Part shown: positions 56,189 through 64,000 of the stretch, piece by piece
Position numbering within the stretch: the stretch's first letter is position 1
Layout: the number at the start of each line of letters is the position of its first letter
Assembly (NCBI GenBank): GCA_913056305.1
Contig: CAJXMR010000002.1
Span: 21,525 to 85,524, forward strand
DNA: 64,000 nt
Direction: 5' to 3'
Origin: an uncultured Ralstonia sp.
GTDB taxonomy: Bacteria; Pseudomonadota; Gammaproteobacteria; Burkholderiales; Burkholderiaceae
Position numbers and translations under genes: made by a program
The notes under the pieces: generated by a model
The model's input: the letters and a program-made list of their open reading frames with translations, nothing else
Databases searched by the model: none
What the model was told of the DNA's origin: nothing

Positions 56189-56239
56189 ATTCCCACCCAA
56201 ACCGGACCAGTGTTAACCGGGTCCGGTTTGGGTGGGAAT
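56189..56239. repeat. 20-bp perfect inverted repeat at the end of the MarR gene
   Basis: Arms 56189-56208 and 56220-56239 are perfect inverted copies of ATTCCCACCCAAACCGGACC, separated by 11 bases. The right arm touches the MarR stop codon. No T-run follows on either strand. Confidence 0.85.
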
Positions 56240-56775
56240 CACCCGTTATTGAGCGATGTGGCTGCGCCCTCCATCAGTTGCGATAGTGTTTGCAACGATT
56301 GTGGTCCCAGGGCGGCGCTCAACGTGCCGACCAGGCGCTTGCGCATCCGATGATCCACCGATTCGCACAATGCGAGGCCGACCGGCGTGATGGACAGCTG
56401 GACGCTACGCCGGTCCTGCGTTCCCCTGGTGACCTCGATGAGCTGACGCCGTCGCAGCAGCTGCGCCGTGCGCGAGAGTCCGCCGGTGTCTCGGCTCAGT
56501 GCCGCCGCGACTTCCGTCAGCGTGCCCGCAGCTGCATGGCGCAAGTGGCAAAGCATGAGCCATTGCAGCAGGTTGAGCTCTGCGCCATCGAGTAGGTCTG
56601 CCATGCCACGCTGCAACGCGCTATTCAAGCGGCTGGCAGCCACGAGCATGTCGAGCAACACGGTGCTCCCCGGCATCGAGGCGCCGTCATCCGCGTGGTC
56701 CGGGGCTGGATGCTTTCGTGGCGGGACGACGGCGCCAGCATGCGGATGCTTGGTATCCAAGGCGAGTCTTGTCAT
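56239..56775 (-). CDS. MarR family transcriptional regulator
   Basis: A 178-residue regulator with a MarR winged helix at about 60-145: LTEVAAALSRDTGGLSRTAQLLRRRQLIEVTRGTQDRRSVQLSITPVG in parts, with wing residues DRRSVQL. The first 30 residues are a polar, Pro/His-rich extension. There is little distance to the AhpD-like gene on the same strand, and the pair may form a peroxide- or phenolic-responsive unit. A long inverted repeat separates them and might be its operator. The start ATG 56775 gives a typical MarR length. Confidence 0.85.
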   Translation of the reverse strand: MTRLALDTKHPHAGAVVPPRKHPAPDHADDGASMPGSTVLLDMLVAASRLNSALQRGMADLLDGAELNLLQWLMLCHLRHAAAGTLTEVAAALSRDTGGLSRTAQLLRRRQLIEVTRGTQDRRSVQLSITPVGLALCESVDHRMRKRLVGTLSAALGPQSLQTLSQLMEGAATSLNNG

Positions 56776-56831
56776 GGTGGTGATCGTTGAACGCAAGACG
56801 AAAAAGCGTGACGTTTTCAAGGCGCTTTGGA

Positions 56832-57050
56832 TTAGCGGAGCAGGGTGTCCGCGCGGATCAGCGTCAGCGTGATGACGTGCATTGCGCAAGCCGCTGCCAT
56901 CAGCAGCATGCTGGCGATGATGGATGCGGTCATGGTCTGGAGCGCGATGTCGGAAAGGAGGGACTCCCCTCGCCAACTGACGCTCGCCAGACGGTGCGAG
57001 GCACGGCGGAGCCTTGCCTTGGCAGCGGAAGAGTAGGTGCTCTGCGACAT
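56832..57050 (-). CDS. Small single-pass membrane protein (hypothetical)
   Basis: A 72-residue protein with a basic N-terminus (KARLRRASHRLASVS) and one strong hydrophobic segment (about 40-60, MTASIIASMLLMAAACAMHVI). GGAG lies six bases before ATG 57050; the first ATG three bases earlier is too close. It sits between the emrB-like gene and the MarR gene on the same strand. Codon use is plausible, but the short length leaves doubt. No function can be given. Confidence 0.4.
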   Translation of the reverse strand: MSQSTYSSAAKARLRRASHRLASVSWRGESLLSDIALQTMTASIIASMLLMAAACAMHVITLTLIRADTLLR

Positions 57051-57137
57051 CATCGGCTCCGGGCGGCCTGTCCTGTGGAGTGGCGAGCCGTCTCTGACGC
57101 GTGTCTGGACGGCTCTGCACATGGGTGGCATCGACCG

Positions 57138-58700
57138 TCAGTGCGCGGCCACGGCACCGGCGGCGGCACCCTTGACCGGCTTGGTCAGCCAGACCAGCGG
57201 CACGATCACCACGAAGATCACGCCCGAGATCCAGAAGATGTCGTTCAGGCCGAGCATGGAGGCCTGCGCGTTGAGGCCGCGCTCGAAGTAGCCCAACGCT
57301 TGAGCCGGGCTGAAGCCGAAAGCGGCGCGGATGCTGTCCAGCGCGGCGGCGTAGGCCGGGTTGTTCACGCTGCTCTGTTCGGCCAGCTGGGCGTGGTGCA
57401 GGATGGTGCGGTTGCTCCATGCCGTGGTGGCCAGCGACGTGCCGACCGCGCCGCAGAACACCCGTGCGAAGTTCGACAGGCCGGCAGCGGCCGGAATCTT
57501 GTCCGCCGGCAGGCCCGACAGGATGATGGCCGTGAGCGGCACGAAGAACAGCGCGGTCGGAATGCCTTGCAGCAGCGTCGGCAGCACCAGCGACCAGCTA
57601 TCCACGCCGGTGGTGTAGCCCGAGCGCATGAAGAACACTCCCGCAAAGCCAACGAACGCCACGGTCGCCAGCACGCGCATGTCGGACTTCGGCAGGATGC
57701 GGCCCAGCACCGGCGTCAGCAGCACCGCAAAGATGCCCAGCGGCGCGGTGGCCAGCCCCGCATTGACGGCCGGGTAGCCGAGCCATTGCTGCATCCATTG
57801 CGGCAGGATCACCAGGTTGGCGAAGAACACCGCATACGCCACCGAGATCGCCACCGTGCCCGAGAGGAAGTTGCGGCCGGCAAACAGGCGCAGCTCAACG
57901 ATCGGGTGTGCGTCGGTCAGCTCCCATATCAGGAAGAACACGAAGCCGATCAGCGCCACCACCGCCAGGCCGACGATGAATGGCGAGCTGAACCAGTCCA
58001 AGTCCTTCCCCTTGTCGAGCATGACCTGCAGCGCCGCCACCCAGATGACGAGCGAGGCCAGGCCGATCTTGTCGATGGGCAGCTTGCGCGAGGCCGACTC
58101 GCGGTCGCGGTAGAGGAACCACGTCACGGCGGCGGCAAACAGGCCGACCGGGATGTTGATGTAGAAGATCCACGACCACGAGTAGCGGTCGGTGATCCAG
58201 CCGCCGAGCAGCGGGCCGGCAATGGGGCCGACGGTGGCCGTCATGGCCCACAGCGCCAGCGCCGTGCCGCTCTTCTCCTTCGGGTACGAGCCCAGCAGGA
58301 TCGCTTGCGACAGCGGCGTCATCGGGCCGGCCACCGCGCCCTGCAAAATGCGCGCGGCCAGCAGCACCGGCAGGTTGGGCGCCATGCCGCACAGCCACGA
58401 CGACAGCACGAACAGCACGATGGTCGCCACGAACAGGCGCACCTGCCCGATACGCTGCGTGAGCCAGCCGGTGAGCGGGATCGACACCGCGTTGGCCGCC
58501 GCGAACAGCGTGATGACCCAGGTGCCTTCATCCACCGACACGCCCAGGTTGCCGGCGATGGTGGGGATCGCCACGTTGGCGATCGACGAGTCCAGCACGT
58601 TCATGAACGTGGCCAGCGCCACGGCAAAGGACCCGAGCGCCAGCTTGCCACCGGTGAGCGGGGCGGGCTGGGCAGGCAGGGTAGTGGCTTGAGCATCCAT
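57138..58700 (-). CDS. emrB: MFS multidrug efflux permease, DHA2 (EmrB) family
   Basis: A 520-residue, 14-helix drug:H+ antiporter. NVLDSSIANVAIPTIAGNLGVS (about 35-56) is the DHA2 motif D1, WVITLFAAANAVSIPLTGWL continues it, and GRILPKSDMR plus FYINIPVGLFAA support EmrB. The Asp in LDSSIAN is the conserved proton site. It exports hydrophobic drugs through the EmrA-type adaptor and the outer-membrane protein encoded upstream. A MarR-type operator lies in the 69 bp between emrA and this gene. Confidence 0.93.
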   Translation of the reverse strand: MDAQATTLPAQPAPLTGGKLALGSFAVALATFMNVLDSSIANVAIPTIAGNLGVSVDEGTWVITLFAAANAVSIPLTGWLTQRIGQVRLFVATIVLFVLSSWLCGMAPNLPVLLAARILQGAVAGPMTPLSQAILLGSYPKEKSGTALALWAMTATVGPIAGPLLGGWITDRYSWSWIFYINIPVGLFAAAVTWFLYRDRESASRKLPIDKIGLASLVIWVAALQVMLDKGKDLDWFSSPFIVGLAVVALIGFVFFLIWELTDAHPIVELRLFAGRNFLSGTVAISVAYAVFFANLVILPQWMQQWLGYPAVNAGLATAPLGIFAVLLTPVLGRILPKSDMRVLATVAFVGFAGVFFMRSGYTTGVDSWSLVLPTLLQGIPTALFFVPLTAIILSGLPADKIPAAAGLSNFARVFCGAVGTSLATTAWSNRTILHHAQLAEQSSVNNPAYAAALDSIRAAFGFSPAQALGYFERGLNAQASMLGLNDIFWISGVIFVVIVPLVWLTKPVKGAAAGAVAAH

Positions 58701-58731
58701 GGTGGCCTCGCAGGGGGGTGCGTCCGTTTTT

Positions 58732-58747
58732 TCTGATTTGTCAGATA
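58732..58747. promoter_or_regulatory. MarR-type operator copy 1 (emrA-emrB gap)
   Basis: TCTGATTTGTCAGATA is nearly identical to the operators at 61570 and 62079. It lies 32 bp before emrB, implying an internal promoter or control of emrB alone. Confidence 0.7.
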
Positions 58748-58769
58748 GTTGGGTAAAAAAGGGGGAGGC

Positions 58770-60032
58770 TTACATCTGCGGGGCGGTATTGCGCGGTGTG
58801 CCTGCATGCGCGAGCTGCGTTTGCGCGCCGGCTTCGCCGGTGCTGTTCTGCGCGATGATGCGGGTGATCTCGGCGTTGGCGTCTTCGCCGTAGCGGCGGA
58901 ACACGTCGGTGCGCGTGGCGGTATTCAGCGGCACAGCGGGCTGCGTGCGCGGGATGCTGGCGGCGCCGCGCGTGTTGATCTCCACCTGCATCGACAGGCC
59001 GATCTGCAGCGGGTGCTCGCGCAGCTCGGCCGGGTCAAGCTGGATGCGCACCGGCAGGCGCTGCACGACCTTGATCCAGTTGCCGGTGGCGTTTTGCGCC
59101 GGCAGCGTGGCAAAGGCGCTGCCGGTACCGGCCGAGAAGCCCGCGACCTTGCCGTGATACGTGACGGCGTTGCCGTACATATCGGCGCGCAGCTCGACCG
59201 GCTGGCCGATGCGGATGTGCTTCATCTGCATTTCCTTGAAGTTGGCGTCGATCCACACGCCGTCCAGCGGCACGATGGCCATCATCGGCGTGCCGGGGGC
59301 GACGCGCTGGCCGACCTGCACCGAGCGCCGCGCCACATAGCCGGTCACGGGCGCGGGCAGCGTGTTGCGCGCGTTGGCGAGGTAGGCGTCGCGCAGCTTG
59401 GCGGCGGCGGCCTGCACGCTGGGGTGGGCGGCCACGGTGGTTTGCGCGGTCAGGGTGCGGTTGCTTGCCAGTTGCTGGCGTACGGTTTCCAGCGCGGCCT
59501 CGGCAGCGCGCACGGTGTCGCGAGCATGGCCAATGTCTTCCGCCGACACCGCGCCGGCTTCGGCCACGGTGGTGCGGCGGCGCAGGTCGTCGCGGGCGCG
59601 GGACAGGTCGGCCTCGCGCTGGGCGATGGTGGCGGCGTACACGTTGTTGTTCACGTACAGGGCGCTGACCTGGCGCACCGTCTGCGCGAGCTGAGCGCGC
59701 GCATTGTCGAGCGCGACTTCGGCATCGGCCGGGTCCAGCGAGACGATCGGTTCGCCGGCCTTGACGATCTGCGTGTCGTCGGCGTTGACGGCCACCACGG
59801 TGCCCGACACCTGCGGCGTGAGCTGCACGAGGTTGCCGTTGACGTAGGCGTCGTCGGTGTCTTCGTGGTACTGCGCAACGCTGACGTAGTACGCGCCATA
59901 GCCGGCGGCGGCCACGACGGTGGCCAGGCCCAGCGCGATCAGCAGGGCCTTGCGGCGAGTCTTCAGGGTGGCGGCGGGAGCGGTGGTGGTTTCGGCAACC
60001 GCCTGCGTTTCGTTTTGGAGCGGGGCGTTCAT
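58770..60032 (-). CDS. emrA: HlyD/EmrA-type membrane fusion protein
   Basis: A 420-residue periplasmic adaptor. A transmembrane helix at about 27-47 anchors it, DTDDAYVNGNLVQLTPQVSGTVVAVNADD (about 60-88) is the EmrA lipoyl start, an alpha-helical hairpin with ADLSRARDDLRRRTTV spans about 110-200, and RVAPGTPMMAIVPLDGVWIDANFKEMQ marks the barrel. It connects the inner-membrane EmrB with the outer-membrane channel. It lies 44 bp after the channel gene and 69 bp before emrB. Confidence 0.92.
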   Translation of the reverse strand: MNAPLQNETQAVAETTTAPAATLKTRRKALLIALGLATVVAAAGYGAYYVSVAQYHEDTDDAYVNGNLVQLTPQVSGTVVAVNADDTQIVKAGEPIVSLDPADAEVALDNARAQLAQTVRQVSALYVNNNVYAATIAQREADLSRARDDLRRRTTVAEAGAVSAEDIGHARDTVRAAEAALETVRQQLASNRTLTAQTTVAAHPSVQAAAAKLRDAYLANARNTLPAPVTGYVARRSVQVGQRVAPGTPMMAIVPLDGVWIDANFKEMQMKHIRIGQPVELRADMYGNAVTYHGKVAGFSAGTGSAFATLPAQNATGNWIKVVQRLPVRIQLDPAELREHPLQIGLSMQVEINTRGAASIPRTQPAVPLNTATRTDVFRRYGEDANAEITRIIAQNSTGEAGAQTQLAHAGTPRNTAPQM

Positions 60033-60076
60033 TTGGGCACCTGTTCGGTAGAGCGATACGAATGGGAGGCAGCGGT

Positions 60077-61567
60077 TCAGCGGGCTTGCGTGTGTTGCGC
60101 GGCTTGCGCTTGCAACGTGTTCTGCGGCGTTTCCTGGTAGCCGCCACCGAGTGCAGCGGCCAGGGCGATCTGGCGATCGCGGCGCGCCATGCGCAGGTTG
60201 GCGACCTGCTGGTCGGCGGCCAGCGCGTTGGCCTGTGCGTGCAGCACCGTGAGCTGCGTGGTCAGGCCGCCCTTGTATTGCGCCAGCGCCAGTTGCAGCG
60301 CGCGGCGGGCGGCGTCCTGGGCGCGCACGCTGGCGGCCAGTTCGTTGTCGATCGCGCGGATCTCGGAGAGCTGCGTTGCCACGTCGGACAGGGCGCTCAC
60401 CAGCGTCTCGTTGTAGTGCGCGACGGCGTAGTCGAAGTCGGCATAGCGCCCCTTGAGCTGGGCGCGCAGCGCGCCGCCATCGAAGATCGGCAGGTGGATG
60501 GCCGGGCCCACGCCGGCGGTGCGGCTGGCAGCGGTCAGGAAGCGGCCGAAGCCGAAGGCGTCCAGGCCGATCATGGCGGACAGGTTGATGTCCGGATAGA
60601 ACTCGGCCTTGGCGACGGCGATGTCGTGCGTGGTGGCGTCGACGCGCCAGCGGGCGGCGACGAGGTCGGGGCGGCGCGAGACGAGGTCGGCCGGCAGGTT
60701 GTCGGGCAGGGCCACCACATCGCCCACGCCCAGCGCCGGGCGGGCGATCGCCAGGCCGCGGTCCGGGCCCTTGCCGAGCAGTGCGCCCAGCTGGAAGCGC
60801 ACGCGCTGCACGCTGCCATCCAGCGACGCGATGGCGGCTTCGGCAGTGGCGACGTCGGCCTCGGCACCGCGCTTTTCCACATCCGTATCGAGGCCCATCG
60901 TCACGCGCCCTTGCGTCAGGCGCAGCACCTGCTGGCGTTGTGCGAGCTGATCGGCGGCGATGTCGCGCAGGGCATACAGCCGGGCCAGCTCGTTGTAGGC
61001 GCGGGCGATGGCGGTGGACAGCGTGAGCTTGACCTGCTCGGCCTCTGCCTCGCTGGCGCTCAGGGCGGACACCGTCGACTTGAGCGCCTCGCGGTTCTTG
61101 CCCCACAAGTCCAGGTCGTACGAGGCGTTCACCACGGCCTTGTTCTCGGTCTGCCAGGCGCCGGCGTACGGCGGCGGCACGAGGGCGGTCTCCGAGAAGC
61201 GCTGGCGGTTCATGCTGTAACCGGCCGACACCTGCGGCAGCGTGTTGGCGTTGGCGCCTTCGCTGGCAGCGGCGGCGGCGGCCACGCGAGCGCGGGCCAT
61301 CTCCAGCGACGGGCTGCCTTGCAGGGCTTCATCGATCAGCGCCCCCAGCTGCGCGTCACCAAACTGCGCGGCCCAACCGGCAGCGGGCCAATGACCTTGT
61401 TCGGTGGGCAGACTCTGCGTGGTGGCGAAGCTGGCGGGCTGGGCCATCTGCTTGTCGCTGTGGATGCCCGCGTAGTTGGCGCAGCCGGCCAGCACGGCAA
61501 TGTACACAGCCGACAACATGAGCGCCGGACGGCAGAGCAGGGCGGCGGATTTCGTCTGATTTTTCAT
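60077..61567 (-). CDS. Outer-membrane efflux lipoprotein (NodT/OprM-type)
   Basis: A 496-residue TolC-family channel with a lipoprotein signal ending IAVLAGC. WPAAGWAAQFGDAQLGALIDEALQGSPSLEMARARV is the NodT start, and the two internal repeats of coiled-coil helices (about 90-280 and 300-480) follow. LPDNLPADLVSRRPDLVAARW (about 250) is the diagnostic RPD motif. It is the first gene of the operon and should complete the EmrA-EmrB pump. One operator lies just upstream. Confidence 0.92.
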   Translation of the reverse strand: MKNQTKSAALLCRPALMLSAVYIAVLAGCANYAGIHSDKQMAQPASFATTQSLPTEQGHWPAAGWAAQFGDAQLGALIDEALQGSPSLEMARARVAAAAAASEGANANTLPQVSAGYSMNRQRFSETALVPPPYAGAWQTENKAVVNASYDLDLWGKNREALKSTVSALSASEAEAEQVKLTLSTAIARAYNELARLYALRDIAADQLAQRQQVLRLTQGRVTMGLDTDVEKRGAEADVATAEAAIASLDGSVQRVRFQLGALLGKGPDRGLAIARPALGVGDVVALPDNLPADLVSRRPDLVAARWRVDATTHDIAVAKAEFYPDINLSAMIGLDAFGFGRFLTAASRTAGVGPAIHLPIFDGGALRAQLKGRYADFDYAVAHYNETLVSALSDVATQLSEIRAIDNELAASVRAQDAARRALQLALAQYKGGLTTQLTVLHAQANALAADQQVANLRMARRDRQIALAAALGGGYQETPQNTLQAQAAQHTQAR

Positions 61568-61569
61568 TT

Positions 61570-61585
61570 TCTGATATGTCAGATA
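61570..61585. promoter_or_regulatory. MarR-type operator copy 2 (upstream of the channel gene)
   Basis: TCTGATATGTCAGATA lies three bases before the start codon of the channel gene and overlaps its ribosome site region. It is a palindrome of the type bound by MarR proteins. Confidence 0.75.
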
Positions 61586-61612
61586 AATGGATAAAAAAAT
61601 GCGGACCTGGGT

Positions 61613-62047
61613 TCAGTCCGCAAACTTCTTCAGCAAGCGCAGGAATTCCTTGAACTCGGCTTCGGTGAAGCGCTGGAGCCGGCGGTTCAGCACCTCCGAG
61701 GCAATGTCGGGAACCTGGTCGGCCGTGTCTGCGCCCTTGGCGGTCAGTTCGAGGTTGATCACGCGGCGATCTTCGATGTTGCGGCTGCGCACCAGCAGGC
61801 CCTTCTGCTCCAGCTTGTCGAGCGTGCGCGTCATCAGGCCGGTGTCCATGCCGAGCAGCTTGGACAGCTCATACGGCGTATTGGCCAGGCCACGCAGCAC
61901 CGACAGCAGGATCCCCATCTGCTGGCTGGTGATGTCCAGCGGCTTCAGGGCGTCGTCCAACTCCATCGCCGTCAGGTTGCGGGCGCGGTTGATGTGGAAG
62001 CCCACGCTCTGCATCACCTGGAAGTTGTCTCGGTTGTAGTGCTTCAT
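61613..62047 (-). CDS. MarR family regulator of the efflux operon
   Basis: A 144-residue regulator of the MarR/EmrR type. YELSKLLGMDTGLMTRTLDKLEQKGLLVRSRNIEDRRVINLELTAKG (in parts, about 57-104) is the winged helix with the usual DRR wing. It ends with EFKEFLRLLKKFAD. It sits immediately upstream of the pump genes on the same strand, 45 bp from them, so it should be an autoregulated repressor relieved by pump substrates. One copy of the operator lies 31 bp upstream of its own start. It could also be part of the operon transcript. Confidence 0.9.
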   Translation of the reverse strand: MKHYNRDNFQVMQSVGFHINRARNLTAMELDDALKPLDITSQQMGILLSVLRGLANTPYELSKLLGMDTGLMTRTLDKLEQKGLLVRSRNIEDRRVINLELTAKGADTADQVPDIASEVLNRRLQRFTEAEFKEFLRLLKKFAD

Positions 62048-62078
62048 CTCGCGCTCGCTACGGTGTTGGACTTCACAG

Positions 62079-62094
62079 TATTTGACAAGTCAGA
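62079..62094. promoter_or_regulatory. MarR-type operator copy 3 (upstream of the MarR gene)
   Basis: On the minus strand it reads TCTGACTTGTCAAATA, matching the other two copies at 13 or more of 16 bases. It is placed for autoregulation. Confidence 0.65.
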
Positions 62095-62253
62095 TTCTGT
62101 CAAGGTGAAATTGTAACGAGCCCGGCGGGCGGCACCTGTCAGTGTCATGTCGTTGCTGCCATGTGGGAGCGTTACCAAGCGCGGGCTTTTGTGTCCCGCT
62201 GATGCCCAATTGGGTCTGGATGGGGCAGCCCCTTATCGTATCGCCATGGACAA

Positions 62254-62288
62254 CAAAAAACCCGCGAGGCTTGTCGCCACGCGGGTTT
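62254..62288 (-). terminator. Terminator after tRNA-Leu
   Basis: AAACCCGCG (62258-62266) and CGCGGGTTT (62280-62288) form a nine-base stem; on the minus strand it is followed by a T-run (62254-62260). It lies 34 bp beyond the tRNA 3' end. Confidence 0.75.
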
Positions 62289-62321
62289 CTGTCCGTCCTC
62301 GAACTGCTTCGGACGATGTTC

Positions 62322-62406
<85 letters not shown>

Positions 62407-62420
62407 TAGGTGAGCCGCGC

Positions 62421-62448
62421 ATTCTACCCAACCCGCCAGAATTTGCAA
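62421..62448 (-). promoter_or_regulatory. Sigma-70-type promoter of tRNA-Leu
   Basis: On the minus strand TTGCAA (62443-62448) and TAGAAT (62421-62426) are 16 bp apart, 15 bp before the tRNA 5' end. This is a good match to -35/-10 consensus. Confidence 0.65.
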
Positions 62449-62611
62449 GCGGTTCGCTGCAGAAAATGCAGTGAGGCGCAGGCCGCTCGGCAAGACGAGG
62501 TGATTGGGCGGATGGCGCGGCGAGAAAGACCCCACTGCCGGCCCGCAATGCGGGGTAGCGGCGATGGTGCGGCGGGCCGCGTTTTGGTAGGGTTCGATTT
62601 CGTTTTTAAAC

Positions 62612-62632
62612 GTATGCCGAATAACGGCATAC
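62612..62632 (+). promoter_or_regulatory. Inverted repeat in the ggt leader
   Basis: GTATGCCG and CGGCATAC are perfect eight-base arms around AATAA. The repeat ends three bases before the GAGGGAG ribosome site of ggt, so it could be an operator or a leader hairpin. CGTTTTTAAACG lies directly before it. Confidence 0.5.
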
Positions 62633-62646
62633 ACGAGGGAGACTCT

Positions 62647-64000
62647 ATGAATCCGAAACCGAGCCTGCGGTGGGGTGCCGCGGTTGCGTCCCTGTTGGTG
62701 ACGACAGCGTTTGTGCCGGCGTCGTACGCGGCGTCTGTTGCGCCGGTGGCCGCCGAGAACGGCATGGTCGTCGCGGCCCAGCATCTGGCTGCCAAGGTGG
62801 GTGTGGATGTGCTCAAGCGCGGCGGCAATGCCGTCGATGCCGCGGTGGCGGTGGGCTACGCGTTGGCGGTGGTGTATCCGGCGGCCGGCAACCTGGGCGG
62901 CGGCGGGTTCATGACGATCCAGCTGGCCGACGGCCGCAAGACCTTCCTCGACTTCCGCGAGGTCGCGCCGCTGGCGGCGACCGCCAACATGTACCTGGAC
63001 AAGGACGGCAACGTCATCAAGAGCGCCTCCACCAAAGGCCACCTAGCCGTGGGCGTACCGGGCACCGTGTCCGGCATGGAATACGCGCGTCAGAAGTACG
63101 GCACCATGAAGCGCGCCGAACTGATCGCGCCGTCCATCCAGCTGGCCGAGAAGGGCTTTACGCTGGACCAGGGCGACGTCGACATGCTGCACACGTCCAC
63201 CAAGGACTTCCAGGAAGACCCGGCCTCGGGCGCCATCTTCCTGAACAAGGGCCAACCGTTTGAGGTGGGCCAGAAGCTGGTGCAACGCGACCTGGCCAAG
63301 ACCCTGAGCGAGATCAGCAACAAGGGCACCGACGGCTTCTACAAGGGCTGGGTCGGCAGCGCCATCGTGGCATCGAGCCAGACCGGCAAGGGTTTGATCA
63401 CGCAGGCCGACCTGAACGGCTACAAGACGCGCGAACTGGCGCCGATCGAGTGCGATTACCGCGGCTACCACGTGGTCTCCGCTCCGCCGCCGAGCTCGGG
63501 CGGCGTGGTCATCTGCGAGATGCTCAACGTCCTGGAAGGCTATCCGCTCAAGGAGCTGGGCTGGCACTCCGCGCAGGCCACGCACTACCAGATCGAAGCC
63601 ATGCGCCACGCCTATGTGGACCGCAACAGCTACCTGGGCGACCCGGACTTCGTGAAGAACCCGCTCGACCGCCTGCTGGACAAGGGCTATGCCGCCAAGA
63701 TCCGCGCCTCGATCGACTCCAAGCGGGCCGGTGTGTCTCAGGATATCGCGCCCAGCATCGCACTGCACGAGGGCAGCAACACCACGCACTACTCGATTGC
63801 TGACAAGTACGGTAACGCCGTGTCGGTCACGTACACGCTCAACGACTGGTTTGGCGCCAAGGTCACGGCGGCCAAGACGGGCGTGATCCTGAACGATGAG
63901 ATGGACGACTTCACCGCCAAGGTGGGCGTGCCCAACCTGTACGGCCTGGTGCAGGGCGAGGCCAACTCGATCGCCCCGGGCAAGCGTCCGCTGTCGTCGA
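62647..64000 (+). CDS. ggt: Gamma-glutamyltransferase (partial, cut by window end)
   Basis: The first 451 residues of a secreted gamma-glutamyltransferase; the frame is open to the window edge. Residues 1-29 are a Sec signal. The large subunit has GGNAVDAAVAVGYALAVVYPAAGNLGGGG (about 59-87) and FREVAP with the substrate-binding Arg104. The autoprocessing site is TTHYS: the first Thr, about residue 379, becomes the N-terminal nucleophile of the small subunit. It hydrolyses or transfers the gamma-glutamyl group of glutathione in the periplasm. GAGGGAG lies before ATG 62647. About 130 residues are missing. Confidence 0.93.
   Translation, partial: MNPKPSLRWGAAVASLLVTTAFVPASYAASVAPVAAENGMVVAAQHLAAKVGVDVLKRGGNAVDAAVAVGYALAVVYPAAGNLGGGGFMTIQLADGRKTFLDFREVAPLAATANMYLDKDGNVIKSASTKGHLAVGVPGTVSGMEYARQKYGTMKRAELIAPSIQLAEKGFTLDQGDVDMLHTSTKDFQEDPASGAIFLNKGQPFEVGQKLVQRDLAKTLSEISNKGTDGFYKGWVGSAIVASSQTGKGLITQADLNGYKTRELAPIECDYRGYHVVSAPPPSSGGVVICEMLNVLEGYPLKELGWHSAQATHYQIEAMRHAYVDRNSYLGDPDFVKNPLDRLLDKGYAAKIRASIDSKRAGVSQDIAPSIALHEGSNTTHYSIADKYGNAVSVTYTLNDWFGAKVTAAKTGVILNDEMDDFTAKVGVPNLYGLVQGEANSIAPGKRPLSS

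Noticed and set aside
56787..58736. 649-codon plus-strand frame opposite emrB
   Set aside because: Antisense to EmrB with its conserved motifs.

Overview
The window is high-GC DNA (about 65 percent by eye) densely packed with genes of beta-proteobacterial type. Gene content and protein style fit the Burkholderiaceae, most likely an environmental Ralstonia; that assignment rests on recognition, not on a search. I see no insertion sequence, prophage, CRISPR array, rRNA or replication origin. It reads as ordinary chromosome or chromid with metabolic and accessory islands, one tRNA-Leu, and one frameshifted gene.

Layout. 0-7.4 kb: an aromatic-acid type MFS permease, a five-gene cytochrome c oxidase operon (subunit II with fused cytochrome c, subunit I, two subunit III-like proteins, subunit IV), a membrane protein and a DUF3293 protein. 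7.5-9 kb: a universal stress protein and a YceH protein. 9-15.3 kb: the upper Entner-Doudoroff locus, edd facing zwf-pgl-glk, with hexR behind; two HexR-type boxes lie between edd and zwf. 15.5-23.6 kb: a secreted sedolisin, then a branched-chain type ABC importer (livKHMGF) translationally coupled to an arylformamidase-like hydrolase and followed by a MarR regulator. 24-27.7 kb: response regulator, sensor kinase and periplasmic HtrA protease, with a tandem response-regulator box before the protease gene. 28-30.3 kb: a small His/Met-rich DUF2946 protein, an outer-membrane protein with an N-terminal Cys cluster, and a TlpA-like thioredoxin, probably a metal or thiol module.

30.4-39.9 kb holds small hypotheticals, a GFA-fold protein, an ATP-grasp protein, and the least familiar locus of the window: an aconitase paralogue, a GntR regulator with two winged helices and a leaderless periplasmic-binding-protein fold in one operon, divergent from a Tat-type lactonase and an MFS carrier. 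40-45.7 kb: a secreted phosphoesterase, a GDSL lipoprotein, a frameshifted lipoprotein hydrolase with an orphan SoxR-like promoter beside it, and a diguanylate cyclase. 45.8-53.1 kb: a hexonate/hexuronate operon (FCD regulator, Zn dehydrogenase, tagaturonate/fructuronate reductase-type enzyme, MFS carrier, UxaA, UxuA) whose product, 2-keto-3-deoxygluconate, would feed the Entner-Doudoroff route. 53.4-62 kb: an NCS1 permease, an HU-like protein with a basic tail, an AhpD-like protein, a MarR regulator, and an EmrAB-type tripartite efflux operon with its MarR repressor and three copies of one operator. The window ends with tRNA-Leu(CAG) and the start of gamma-glutamyltransferase, cut at 64000.
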